Source: Streptomyces sp. NBRC 110611 (lineage in GTDB: Bacteria; Actinomycetota; Actinomycetes; Streptomycetales; Streptomycetaceae). From it: a stretch of DNA of 64,000 bases. Each line of letters opens with the position of its first letter. Positions within the stretch are counted from its first letter, which is position 1. Position numbers and translations under genes: made by a program. Positions 16,149-24,587 of this stretch are shown one piece after another. Under the pieces are notes generated by a model, which was given only the letters and a program-made list of their open reading frames with translations, searched no databases and was not told where the DNA came from. The stretch is from contig NZ_BBUY01000011.1 in assembly GCF_001590865.1 (NCBI RefSeq), positions 124,001 through 188,000 on the forward strand. The letters are read 5' to 3'.

Positions 16149-16885
16149 CCGCCCGAGGGGGTTGCCGGGGACGGGATGCGCCGTGCGTAGCCGACGTCCT
16201 CGATCGTCATGCGCTGGTGCCGCGCATCCCACGCGTAGACCGTGCGGCTCTCGTAGCCGGGCGCGTCCCCGGGCTCATGAAAGACCAGTTTGCGGTCGGC
16301 GACCTCCACCGACTGCGGGTAGCTGGTGGCGTCCAGGATCGAGTTCACCACCCCGTTCTTGAGCGTGTAGGCGTAGGTGATCAGGAGATGGTCCGCACTG
16401 TCGATGCCGACGATCAGCTCGTCCTTCCCGTCGCCGGTCAGGTCGTGGTACTCAGGGGCCCGCACCGGACAGGACCGCGGGCCCGGCCTGCCGGCACAGG
16501 CGCGGATCGTGCGCTCCTCGTCCTGCTCGAAGACCTCGATGTCGCGGCGCTTGTCCGCGTCGATCTGCGCCAGGAGGACGGAGCGCGCGGACACCTTCCG
16601 GATGTCCCCGGACGGCACCCGCGGCAGCGCGGTCAGCGGCTGGGGCGACTCCTCCCCTCCGGGAGGCGGTGAGCTCGGCGGCGCGGGCTTGTGGTCGGGC
16701 CACAGTTGTTCCGGACCGGTCACGGCGGACGCGTGTCCCGCACCCTGCGGCGCACCGGCCTCCGCACACCCGCCCAGCAGGGCCGCCGTGCCCGCCACCG
16801 CGGTCACCAGCGCCACCGCCCGTACGGCGGCACGGCGCGAGCGCAGGCCACGGACAAGGGGGACGGCGCTGTTCTCGGGAGGCAT
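16145..16885 (-). CDS. Lipoprotein with FG-GAP/EF-like repeat, operon with histidine kinase
   Basis: 246 residues. A basic N-terminus, hydrophobic stretch and lipobox (TAALLGGC) predict a lipid-anchored protein on the outer face of the membrane. The C-terminal part has EYHDLTGDGKDELIVGIDS, a calcium/FG-GAP-like DxDGxxE element, and a folded beta-rich tail. Translational coupling to the kinase suggests it supplies or modulates the signal (as accessory lipoproteins such as CseA do for CseC; inference). The start could instead be TTG 16909, which has a better ribosome site (ggagaagg). Confidence 0.72.
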   Translation of the reverse strand: MPPENSAVPLVRGLRSRRAAVRAVALVTAVAGTAALLGGCAEAGAPQGAGHASAVTGPEQLWPDHKPAPPSSPPPGGEESPQPLTALPRVPSGDIRKVSARSVLLAQIDADKRRDIEVFEQDEERTIRACAGRPGPRSCPVRAPEYHDLTGDGKDELIVGIDSADHLLITYAYTLKNGVVNSILDATSYPQSVEVADRKLVFHEPGDAPGYESRTVYAWDARHQRMTIEDVGYARRIPSPATPSGG

Positions 16886-17109
16886 GGCGGCTGGGACGTA
16901 CGGGGGCAAACACCTTCTCCGCGACGCTCTGCGGCTGTTCGACAGGTCTGCACACGGTAACCCAGCGGTTGTAGGGAACCAGTGGTGTGATCCGTCACAC
17001 CACCGGTCGCCTGCCCGGTCGCCTGCCCGGTCGGCTGCCCGCCCGGTCGTCGCGCGCGATCACCGGTGCGTGGGGCCGCCCCGCTCGCGGGCCGCGTCGA
17101 CGTTCGGCA

Positions 17110-18753
17110 TCAGCTCGCAGAGGTGCGGCGGCTCCCTCGGTCCGAGCCGCGGCCTCCGGTGGCAGCGCTGCCCCTGGCCCGCCGGTCGCCTCCCGTGGCC
17201 CGCCGGTCGCCTCCCGTGGCTCTCCGGTTGCCGCCGGTGGCTTGTCGGCCGCCGTCCGTGCCTCGCCGGTTGCCGCTTGCTCGTCGGCCGCCGTCCGCCG
17301 CATCGGACGCGGCCCGCCGGTCGGCATTGCGGCCGCCCGCGCCGGCAGCACCACCCGTGGCCTCGCCGCCGTTGCGGCGTCGGCGGCCGGACCGCTTACC
17401 GGGCTGGGTGCCGGCCTTCCGGCCGGGGCGGGACGAGGCCGGCGCCGTCGGCTGGGGGACCTCGATGGTGACGGCCACGCCGGACGGCTCGCGGGCGCCG
17501 GTGATGGTGGCCAGCTGCGGGTCGCTCGACGTGACGCGGGCGGTCCGCGGACGGATGCCCGCGTGCGACATGAGCTGGGTGACGGCTCGCTTCTGGTCGG
17601 GCAGGACCAGCGTGACCACACTGCCGGAGCCGCCGGCGCGGGCCGTTCGGCCGCCCCGGTGGAGGTAGTCCTTGTGGTCGGTGGGGGGATCGACGTTCAC
17701 GACGAGGTCGAGGTCGTCGATGTGGATGCCCCGGGCCGCGACGTTCGTCGCCACCAGGGCGGTGACCTGGCCGTTCTTGAAGTGTTCCAGGGTGCGGTTG
17801 CGCTGCGGCTGGGAGCGGCCGCCGTGCAGCGCCGCCGCCCGGACACCGGCGGCCAGGAGTCGCTTGGCGAGCCGGTCGGCGGACCTCTTGGTGTCGAGGA
17901 AGAGGATCACCCGGCCGTCACGGGCCGCGATGCGCGTGGTGACGGCCTTCTTGTCGGTCTCGTCCAGGACGTGGAGCACATGGTGCTCCATGGTGGTCAC
18001 CGCTCCCGCGGACGGATCCACGGAGTGCACCACGGGGTCGGTGAGGAACCGCTGCACCAGGCGGTCGATATTGCGGTCCAGGGTGGCCGAGAAGAGCATG
18101 CGCTGTCCGTCGGGCCGTACGTGCTGGATCAGCTTGGTGATCTGCGGCAGGAAGCCCATGTCGGTCATCTGGTCGGCTTCGTCCAGCACGGTGATGCGTA
18201 TGTCGGTGAGTACGCAGTCCCCGCGTTCCACGAGGTCGTTGAGCCGGCCGGGCGTCGCGACGAGTACCTCGGCGCCGCGTCGGAGCGCAGCGGCCTGCTT
18301 GGTGAGGGACAGCCCGCCGACCACGGTGGTCAGCCGGAGGTTCACCGCCGTCGCGTAGGGGGTGAGGGCGTCCGTCACCTGCTGGGCGAGTTCACGGGTG
18401 GGCACCAGGACGAGGGCGAGGGGGGCTTTGGACTCCGCGCGCAGTCCGGCCGTGCGGGCCAGCAGCGGCAGCCCGAACGCCAGGGTCTTGCCGGAGCCGG
18501 TGCGTCCCCGTCCCAGCAGGTCACGGCCGGCGAGTGAATTGGGGAGCGTGGCGGCCTGGATGGGGAAAGGGGCGGTCAGGCCTTGTGCCGTGAGGGTCTT
18601 CAGAAGCCCCGCGGGCATGTCCAGATCAGCGAAGTCCTCGACGGCGGGAAGTGCGGGTGTCGTGCTGTGCGGGAGCCGGAATTCCCTCGGCGACGAGGGG
18701 GACGGCGAGGGCGACGAGGAGCGCCGGTTCGACTTCTGGGGCCTGCGGGACAT
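17110..18753 (-). CDS. DEAD-box RNA helicase
   Basis: 547 residues. All helicase motifs are visible: Q-motif (FPIQAATLP), motif I GRTGSGKT, Ia PTRELAQQV, Ib TPGRL, II VLDEADQM, III SAT, V ARGIHID and VI HRGGRTARAG. The C-terminal extension is rich in Arg/Gly with a repeated RRATGGD unit, as in RNA-binding RGG tails, and is encoded by tandem DNA repeats around 17170-17300. It unwinds structured RNA, and the cold-shock protein gene just upstream suggests a role in cold adaptation. ATG 18753 is preferred (aggaagg upstream). Confidence 0.9.
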   Translation of the reverse strand: MSRRPQKSNRRSSSPSPSPSSPREFRLPHSTTPALPAVEDFADLDMPAGLLKTLTAQGLTAPFPIQAATLPNSLAGRDLLGRGRTGSGKTLAFGLPLLARTAGLRAESKAPLALVLVPTRELAQQVTDALTPYATAVNLRLTTVVGGLSLTKQAAALRRGAEVLVATPGRLNDLVERGDCVLTDIRITVLDEADQMTDMGFLPQITKLIQHVRPDGQRMLFSATLDRNIDRLVQRFLTDPVVHSVDPSAGAVTTMEHHVLHVLDETDKKAVTTRIAARDGRVILFLDTKRSADRLAKRLLAAGVRAAALHGGRSQPQRNRTLEHFKNGQVTALVATNVAARGIHIDDLDLVVNVDPPTDHKDYLHRGGRTARAGGSGSVVTLVLPDQKRAVTQLMSHAGIRPRTARVTSSDPQLATITGAREPSGVAVTIEVPQPTAPASSRPGRKAGTQPGKRSGRRRRNGGEATGGAAGAGGRNADRRAASDAADGGRRASGNRRGTDGGRQATGGNRRATGGDRRATGGDRRARGSAATGGRGSDRGSRRTSAS

Positions 18754-18784
18754 GCGGTTATCTGCCTTCCTGGAACAGCGCAAA

Positions 18785-18817
18785 CCGGGGTCTGCACCTT
18801 GACAGTGCGGACCCCGG
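18785..18817 (-). terminator. Hairpin between cold-shock and helicase genes
   Basis: Inverted repeat, 12 of 13 bases paired, loop 7 (ccggggtctgcac / gtgcggaccccgg). It lies 24 bases after the cold-shock stop and 32 bases before the helicase start, without a clear T-tract, so it may attenuate rather than fully stop transcription into the helicase gene. Confidence 0.65.
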
Positions 18818-18840
18818 CGAGTGGATTACGTGTCCGGCGA

Positions 18841-19044
18841 TCAGGCGGGAACGATGTTCTCCGCCTGCGGGCCCTTCTGGCCCTGCGTGACGTCGAAGGA
18901 GACCCGCTGGCCCTCCTGGAGCTCACGGAAGCCCTGGGCCTGGATGTTCGAGTAGTGGGCGAAGACGTCGGGGCCGCCGCCGTCCTGCTGGATGAAGCCG
19001 AAACCCTTTTCGGCGTTGAACCACTTCACGGTTCCCTGTGCCAT
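18841..19044 (-). CDS. Cold-shock domain protein (CspA family)
   Basis: 67 residues, the standard length. RNP1 (KGFGFI) and RNP2 (VFAHY) single-strand nucleic-acid-binding motifs are intact in MAQGTVKWFNAEKGFGFIQQ onward. It acts as an RNA chaperone. ATG 19044 follows aaggag. It is followed by a hairpin and then the DEAD-box helicase on the same strand. A stable stem-loop (19099-19132) lies in its 5' leader. Confidence 0.93.
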   Translation of the reverse strand: MAQGTVKWFNAEKGFGFIQQDGGGPDVFAHYSNIQAQGFRELQEGQRVSFDVTQGQKGPQAENIVPA

Positions 19045-19098
19045 GACGTTCTCCTTCTGTAGGCAGAGGCCCCATCCGGAGATGCCGGAAACAAATAA

Positions 19099-19132
19099 TG
19101 CGCCTGAAGGAGAAACATTCCCGTCAGGCGCA
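19099..19132 (-). promoter_or_regulatory. Stem-loop in the cold-shock gene leader
   Basis: Perfect 9-base stem (tgcgcctga / tcaggcgca) with a 16-base loop, 55-88 bases before the coding start, probably inside the 5' untranslated RNA. Such leaders control cold-shock mRNA stability or translation in other bacteria; here that is inference. Confidence 0.6.
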
Positions 19133-19322
19133 CATAGGTTCATGGGTACCACAACTGCAACCTCGGAACCGTAGCACAGCACGCCGACCCGCGCCCGGGG
19201 GGGCTCCCCAGAGCCCAGAGCCCAGAGCCTCTCGGTGATCGTGATGGTCACCTGGCCGCCACGGCGCGCAGGCCAGCGGAGGCCAGCGGAGATCAGCGCA
19301 GGTCAGCGCAGGTCGGCGGAGA

Positions 19323-19649
19323 TCAGCGGCCGAGGGCGTTGCGGAGCTGCTGTTTGTTCATCTGGGAGCGGCCTTCGACGTTCTTCTTCTTGGCCTCCTC
19401 GTACAGCTGGTCCTTCGTCGGGCCCTGGGAACCGCTGTGGGAGCGTTCGCCGCCCCGCTGCGAGGCGGACTTGCGGTCCTGGGTGGAGACCCTGCTGGAG
19501 GTCCTGGACTCGCCGGAGCGGGCACGTTCCTTGTTCACGGTGCGGGCGGCGATCTCCTTCGCCCGCTTGGTGGACTCGCCCCGTTGCTCGGCGCTCTCCT
19601 TGATGTGCTCGTACTGACGCTCACGCTTCTTGCTGGACCCTGCGGGCAT
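19323..19649 (-). CDS. Small basic protein with Rho-N-like C-terminus
   Basis: 108 residues, highly charged (K, R, E, S). The N-terminal part (KKRERQYEHIKESAEQRGESTKRAKEIAARTVNKERA) is predicted helical and resembles streptomycete proteins often named plasmid stabilisation proteins. The C-terminus (TKDQLYEEAKKKNVEGRSQMNKQQLRNAL) resembles the Rho N-terminal/SAP-like helical fold that binds nucleic acid. The function is unknown. Probably a single gene. Confidence 0.7.
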   Translation of the reverse strand: MPAGSSKKRERQYEHIKESAEQRGESTKRAKEIAARTVNKERARSGESRTSSRVSTQDRKSASQRGGERSHSGSQGPTKDQLYEEAKKKNVEGRSQMNKQQLRNALGR

Positions 19650-19806
19650 GACGACTCCTGACGTGCCTGACCGGTCGGCGATGACATGTCACCGGGAGGC
19701 GCGCACGATGGCGCGACCGCCGGTCACTTCTCCAGTTCACCGCTGATGACGCGTACGTGCGACACGAGCGGCCCGACCGTGCGGGACGGCCCGGCTGCCC
19801 TGGTCT

Positions 19807-20619
19807 TCACCGCGACCGCTGAGGGCGGTGACGAGCGGTCGGGTCGGGCTGGCACCGGGGACACCACACCGTGCCGCGTCCGGCGCTGCGCCCCCGGTGC
19901 AACCGGGCGGCGCAGCGCGGACAGGCCGGGTTGGGGTCGTCGCGGTGTCCGGTCAGCCAGGACCTGCGCGGCGGTACGCGTCCGGCCCGCACGGCCGCAC
20001 GCAGGGTCCGGCGCAGCTCCGCGTGGAGGCGCGTGCACTCGTCGTCGGTCAGGCCGCGGGCCCGGCGGGCGGGGTGCAGCCGGGCGCGCCAGAGAATCTC
20101 GTCGGCGAGCAGATTGCCCAGCCCGGCCAGCGCCGACTGGTCCATGAGGACGGACTTGACGGTGCCGTGCCGTCCGGCGACCGCGCCCCGGAGGTCCGCA
20201 GCGGTCGCCGTCGCCGCGTCCGGCCCCTGGTCACCCAGCATCCGGGTCAGTCCGTCGTCGTCGACCAGCCACAGGCCCTGGAGTTTGCGCTGGTCGCGGT
20301 AGCGGAGCTGACGGTCCTTGCGGACTGTGAACACCACCCGGTCATGGGCGTGGACCGGGTCACCCGGGGTGGCGCACACCAGCTCTCCGGTCATGCCGAA
20401 GTGCAGCAGCAGGGTGGGGCCGCCGGTGCGGGCGATCAGCCACTTCCCGTGCCGCTCGGGGCGGCCGAACCTGCGGCCCTCCAGCGCACGCCGCAGCCGA
20501 GTGGCGCCGATCCCGTGGAGGACGCCCGGGTCGCGGACCTCGATCCGCCGGATCACGCGGCCCTGCGCGCAGGATGCCAGGATCCTGCGGAACGCCTCGA
20601 CATCGGGCAGTTCGGGCAT
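19807..20619 (-). CDS. Fpg/Nei family DNA glycosylase
   Basis: 270 residues. The mature N-terminus PELPDVE supplies the catalytic proline and glutamate. The conserved lysine lies in RHGKWL, the helix-two-turn-helix in LAGLGNLLADEILW, and a C-terminal zinc finger CPRC...CPRC is present. It excises oxidised bases (8-oxoG/FapyG or oxidised pyrimidines) and cleaves the abasic strand. LHFGMTGEL matches the Fpg-like core. The short Arg-rich tail after the zinc finger is unusual. The first of several DNA-repair genes in the next 8 kb. Confidence 0.88.
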   Translation of the reverse strand: MPELPDVEAFRRILASCAQGRVIRRIEVRDPGVLHGIGATRLRRALEGRRFGRPERHGKWLIARTGGPTLLLHFGMTGELVCATPGDPVHAHDRVVFTVRKDRQLRYRDQRKLQGLWLVDDDGLTRMLGDQGPDAATATAADLRGAVAGRHGTVKSVLMDQSALAGLGNLLADEILWRARLHPARRARGLTDDECTRLHAELRRTLRAAVRAGRVPPRRSWLTGHRDDPNPACPRCAARLHRGRSAGRGTVWCPRCQPDPTARHRPQRSR

Positions 20620-20712
20620 GCGTCATCCCCCCATCCACCCCGTCCACCCCATTCGCCGCCCCGCCGCCCGGCTGCCCGGCTGCCCGGCCCGCCGACGGGC
20701 GCGGCTCGCCGG

Positions 20713-20868
20713 CTACCAGTAGTGCCGCCGTCCGCCGACGGCGTGGCCGACGGCGCCGAGGACCCACAGAGCAGCTCCGACAAGGACCAGGATGACCCCG
20801 ATGGTCCACAGTATGGAGATCTTGAGCACGAAGCCGATCAGAAGCAGGACGATGCCAAGAATGATCAC
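20713..20868 (-). CDS. Small membrane protein, DUF6131-like
   Basis: 51 residues starting at GTG 20868 (gagaat/ggag upstream). Two hydrophobic helices (IILGIVLLLIGFVLKI and LWTIGVILVLVGAALWVLGAV) precede a basic C-terminal tail AVGGRRHYW. This matches a small family very common in Streptomyces, seen here only by direct reading because the gene is so short. The function is unknown. Confidence 0.8.
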   Translation of the reverse strand: MIILGIVLLLIGFVLKISILWTIGVILVLVGAALWVLGAVGHAVGGRRHYW

Positions 20869-20990
20869 AACATTCTCCGTTCTCGCGAGAATGCCCTACT
20901 CACACTGTGATCCGCTCCGGCCCCCTGGGCAACAGCGGATCGCGCACGCTCCCGTGACCCTAGGCTTGCTTCAGAGGTGAGGAGCCCGTC

Positions 20991-21398
20991 ATGGCCACCG
21001 GCGACGTAAATCCATCCGGCGTCTTCAGTATCGAGCTCGGTGGTTGGGAGGTGGAGACGGTCCAGAACGTGACCCTTCCGACGCACTCTCAACCGGGCGA
21101 GTTCACGATCATCCGTGGCCTGGACCGCAGCCCGCTCTTCACGGCCTGGGTCGATGCCGGCCTCCAGACAAAGAGCCTCAAGAGGAAGAGGCGGACGGAT
21201 CGCGGATCCACCCACCAGGAAGTCATCACCGTCCTTGAGTACGACAGCGAATACCACGAGTTCGTAGCGCGGCACTGCTTCATCCATGCACGGGCTTCGA
21301 GCCGGAAGCCGTTGGAGGAAGACGCATCCAACGCCGAGCCGGCAACCGAGGTGGTCACCATCGCTTACGAGGACTACACCGTCGAACTTCCCGGCTGA
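20991..21398 (+). CDS. Tail-tube-like (T4 gp19 fold) small protein
   Basis: 135 residues with a good site (gtgaggag) before ATG 20991. The pattern fits phage/contractile-injection tail-tube proteins: an N-terminal FSIELGG, GWEVE, TLPTHSQPGEFTIIRGLDRSPLFTAW (positive loop then F/L-x-x-W) and C-terminal ATEVVTIAYEDYTVEL. No other tail, sheath or baseplate gene lies nearby, so it may be a domesticated single protein. Recognition is by motif order only and is tentative. Confidence 0.55.
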   Translation: MATGDVNPSGVFSIELGGWEVETVQNVTLPTHSQPGEFTIIRGLDRSPLFTAWVDAGLQTKSLKRKRRTDRGSTHQEVITVLEYDSEYHEFVARHCFIHARASSRKPLEEDASNAEPATEVVTIAYEDYTVELPG

Positions 21399-21410
21399 CG
21401 ACTGCTGGGA

Positions 21411-22085
21411 TCAGGTTTTGCTGTGCTTCCGGCGCACCATTTCGGTGATCCAGATGGGCGCGAACGGAGAGGTGCAGCCCGGGGAAGCCGGGTAGTCCTT
21501 GAGCACCTCCAAGCGCTCACCGATGCCGATGGCACGGGTGCGGTGCTCAGCGTGCTCGATACCGATCTGGGCCAGGCAGTGGTTCATCGCCCACTGCAGG
21601 CGGTCCGGGGCGCCCTGCATCTTCACCTCGATGACGTCGAGCAGTCCTGCGAGGTCGAGGCCCTCGGGCCGCTTCGCCACGCGTTCGGTGGTCAGCGCCC
21701 AGCCGGCACTCGCGACCACCGGATCCGGATCGGCGGACCAGGCCACGCGCAGCTCCTCGGCGTGCGGGTTCTTCTTCACGACGTAGTTCACGAGCCAGTC
21801 GTGCACCTTGGGCGTGCGCGCCTCGCGCAGCATGACGTCCAGCTCGTCACGCTCGAACGCCTTCGGGCGGCAGATCAGGATCGCCAGCAGTCTCGCCGCG
21901 GTGTCCTTCGTCTCCCAGAGCCGGCATGCGAGTTCCTGCTGGGTCTTGAGCCGTTTCGCGAGCGCGCGCAGCTTGCCGAGGTTCACCCCGTGATCGTCAC
22001 CGTGTTTCTCGTTCACCGCGCGGGTCTTCGGATCCTCGAGCTCGGCCAGCTCTGCCATCACCTCGGACACCGTCGTCCCGGCCAT
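21411..22085 (-). CDS. DNA alkylation repair protein, AlkD-like
   Basis: 224 residues, all-helical HEAT-like sequence (ELACRLWETKDTAARLLAILICRP, VHDWLVNYVVKKNPHAEELRVAWSADPDPVVASAGWAL), typical of AlkC/AlkD DNA glycosylases, which remove 3- and 7-alkyl purines without base flipping. ATG 22085. It is convergent with the tail-tube-like gene (12-base gap). Confidence 0.75.
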   Translation of the reverse strand: MAGTTVSEVMAELAELEDPKTRAVNEKHGDDHGVNLGKLRALAKRLKTQQELACRLWETKDTAARLLAILICRPKAFERDELDVMLREARTPKVHDWLVNYVVKKNPHAEELRVAWSADPDPVVASAGWALTTERVAKRPEGLDLAGLLDVIEVKMQGAPDRLQWAMNHCLAQIGIEHAEHRTRAIGIGERLEVLKDYPASPGCTSPFAPIWITEMVRRKHSKT

Positions 22086-22213
22086 CTCAGCCTCCTGTCC
22101 CTCGGGTGCGAGATGCAGCCTACGGCGGAAGCCGGCCCCCTTCCGCGACACGCCGTTCGGCGGCGGCCGCCGACAGCCGGTTAAGCCGCGGGTCCGTCGG
22201 GAAATGGTGTGCC

Positions 22214-23680
22214 ATGTCGGTCGACCACAGTCAGGCTCCGGTGCTGGAAGCGCTGGCCGAGTACCACGCAACGGGCCGCCTCTCGTTCAGCCCGCCTGGT
22301 CACAAGCAGGCGAGGGGCGCCGATCCCCGCGTACGTGAGGTACTGGGTGACGCCGTCTTCCTCGGGGACGTCCTGGCGTCCGGAGGCCTGGACGACAGGC
22401 GTACCCGCAGCAGGGTGCTCGAACGTGCCGAGAGCCTGATGGCGGACGCGGTACGCGCCTCCCACACCTTCTTCTCCACATGTGGCAGCTCGTTGTCGGT
22501 GAAGGCCGCCATGCTCGCCGTCGCGGGGCCCCACGAGAAACTGCTCATCGGCAGGGACGCGCACAAATCCGTGGTCTCCGGGCTGATTCTCTCCGGCATC
22601 GAACCCGTGTGGGTCGATCCGCGATGGGACGCCGACCTGCATCTGGCGCACCCTCCGTCCGCCGAAGACTTCGAGGAGACGTTCCGGGCGCACCCGGATG
22701 CCAGGGGAGCGCTCGTGACCAGCCCGACACCGTACGGAAGCTGTGCGGACCTGCGGGCCATCGCTGACGTCTGCCACCGCAGGGGACGGCCACTCGTCGT
22801 CGACGAAGCCTGGGGCGCGCATCTGCCCTTTCACGATGCGCTGCCGTCCTGGGCGATGGACGCCGGCGCCGACGTCTGCGTCACCAGCATCCACAAGGTG
22901 GGCAGCGGCCTGGAGCAGGGATCCGTCTTCCACCTGCGGGGTGACCTGATCGATCCGACCGTTCTGCGTTCCCGGGCCGACCTGCTCGGTACCACCAGCC
23001 CCTCCGTCCTGATCTATGCCGGACTCGACGGCTGGCGTCGGCAGATGGTTCAGCACGGTCGGGACCTCCTCACCCGCGCCCTCGACCTGGCGGCGCGCGT
23101 CCGGACGGCCATCGAGAGCATCGGGGGAGTCCACGTGCACGATCGCGCGGACTTCTGCGGACCGGGGCTGGCGGACGACTTCGATCCGCTGCCCGTGGTC
23201 ATCGACGTCAGCGGGCTCGGAACAACGGGATACCAGGCGGCGGACTGGCTGCGAGCCCACCGCGACATCGACGTCCATCTCTCCGACCACCGCCGGATCA
23301 ACACGCAGCTCACCCATGCCGACGACCAGGAGACCGCGGACGCCTTGGTCGAAGCGCTGCGGGCGTTGTCGTCCGCGGCGCCGGGCCTGCGCCGCGCCCG
23401 GCGGGTGGAGGTCCCCGCACCGTCGGAGCTCCGGATGCGGCAGACATGCCTGCCGAGGGACGCATGTTTCGGTGACGTGGAGGATGTGGAGGCCGGCCAG
23501 GCCGTCGGCCGGGTGGCTGCGGAGATGCTGACTCCGTACCCGCCGGGGATTCCGGTGGTGCTTCCCGGTGAACTCATCACCGCGCCCGTGATCCGCTACC
23601 TCCGTACGGGAATCGCCGCGGGCATGAACATCCCCGACGCTGCCGACACCGAGCTGCGGACGGTCAGAGTCGTCGCCTGA
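22214..23680 (+). CDS. Orn/Lys/Arg decarboxylase family PLP enzyme
   Basis: 488 residues, aminotransferase class I fold of the ornithine/lysine/arginine decarboxylase group. The PLP lysine is in SIHKVGSGLEQGS (about residue 228). Other family blocks are FSPPGHKQARG, HTFFSTCGSSLSVKAAMLA, RDAHKSVVSGLILSG and DEAWGAHLPF. The C-terminal GIPVVLPGELIT segment is the usual one. It would make a polyamine precursor from a basic amino acid; specificity is not determined. ATG 22214 begins a normal family N-terminus. Confidence 0.85.
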   Translation: MSVDHSQAPVLEALAEYHATGRLSFSPPGHKQARGADPRVREVLGDAVFLGDVLASGGLDDRRTRSRVLERAESLMADAVRASHTFFSTCGSSLSVKAAMLAVAGPHEKLLIGRDAHKSVVSGLILSGIEPVWVDPRWDADLHLAHPPSAEDFEETFRAHPDARGALVTSPTPYGSCADLRAIADVCHRRGRPLVVDEAWGAHLPFHDALPSWAMDAGADVCVTSIHKVGSGLEQGSVFHLRGDLIDPTVLRSRADLLGTTSPSVLIYAGLDGWRRQMVQHGRDLLTRALDLAARVRTAIESIGGVHVHDRADFCGPGLADDFDPLPVVIDVSGLGTTGYQAADWLRAHRDIDVHLSDHRRINTQLTHADDQETADALVEALRALSSAAPGLRRARRVEVPAPSELRMRQTCLPRDACFGDVEDVEAGQAVGRVAAEMLTPYPPGIPVVLPGELITAPVIRYLRTGIAAGMNIPDAADTELRTVRVVA

Positions 23681-23772
23681 AACGCAGGCCGTTTCCGTGT
23701 GCCCGGCCGGGCAGGAGTGCGCCTGCGCCCGGCCGGTCCCTGGACGGACAGCTGCCCCACGGGGAGTCGGCG

Positions 23773-24405
23773 TCAGCCGGGCAGGAACTGCTGGCCCGCG
23801 TCGTAGATCAGCAGGCGGCGTTCGGGCCACAGCCGTGCCTCCGGGCTGATCAGGTGCGGGCGCAGGGTGCCGTCGTGCATCAGGTGCAGCACCCGGACCT
23901 GACGGGCGAGGACCAGGAAGTCGGCGATCATTTTGCGGTGGCAGCGCCACCACACGGACTCGGCGCACATCACCGCGGTGCGCTCCGCGGCGGCGTCGGC
24001 GAGCAGGTCGTCGACCGCGGTGAGGAACTCCGGGGAGCGCATATGTGCGGCGTATCCGGCGAAGGCCCGGTTGCGCAGCGCGGTGTCGGGCGTGTCCGGC
24101 CGCGCCGTCCGCCGTCCGCCGAGCCGCTGCTCCCATCGGTAGGCGATACCGGCCTGCGGCAGCCACTGCTCCATGAGGTGGCGTCCGGCGTCAGGGTTGT
24201 ACCGGCTGCCGGGTGCCCTGCGCACGTCTACCAGGCGGTGCACCTCGGCCGACCGCAGCAAGCGCGTCATCTCTGTGGCATCGGCCGTGCCATGGCCGAA
24301 CGTCAGCAGGTGCACGGGAGCACCGGCCCCGGCAGTGCGCCGCGACGCGGCACCAGCGGCATCAGGGGCATCGGCAGGCCGGTCTTGGTCTTCACACCGA
24401 GCCAT
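23773..24405 (-). CDS. DUF488 domain protein
   Basis: 210 residues. LLTFGHGTADATEMTRLLRSAEVHRLVDVRRAPGSRYNP and CAESVWWRCHRKMIADFL are signature blocks of DUF488, which include two Cys positions and basic residues suggesting nucleotide or nucleic-acid binding. ATG 24405 follows gaggag. It is divergent from the LigD genes, consistent with the repair-rich neighbourhood, but no function is proven. Confidence 0.8.
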   Translation of the reverse strand: MARCEDQDRPADAPDAAGAASRRTAGAGAPVHLLTFGHGTADATEMTRLLRSAEVHRLVDVRRAPGSRYNPDAGRHLMEQWLPQAGIAYRWEQRLGGRRTARPDTPDTALRNRAFAGYAAHMRSPEFLTAVDDLLADAAAERTAVMCAESVWWRCHRKMIADFLVLARQVRVLHLMHDGTLRPHLISPEARLWPERRLLIYDAGQQFLPG

Positions 24406-24587
24406 GGACAGTGGCTCCTCTCCGTCCTGTGCCACGTTCCCCTGCGGGTCCACCAGGACGCGCCCAGGACGGCGGATCCGTCCGGTGTCACAGTGGGAAG
24501 TGTGATGTCGTCGAAGGGGCTGACCATGTGCGTTCCGGGGATTCTGCTGCTCGCTGCGGCCCGGGCGTTTCCGGCGGGACGGTGACC

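Noticed and set aside
22181..24166. A 661-codon minus-strand frame over the PLP decarboxylase
   Set aside because: The decarboxylase on the plus strand has full motifs, and the C-terminal third of the minus frame is antisense low-complexity sequence.
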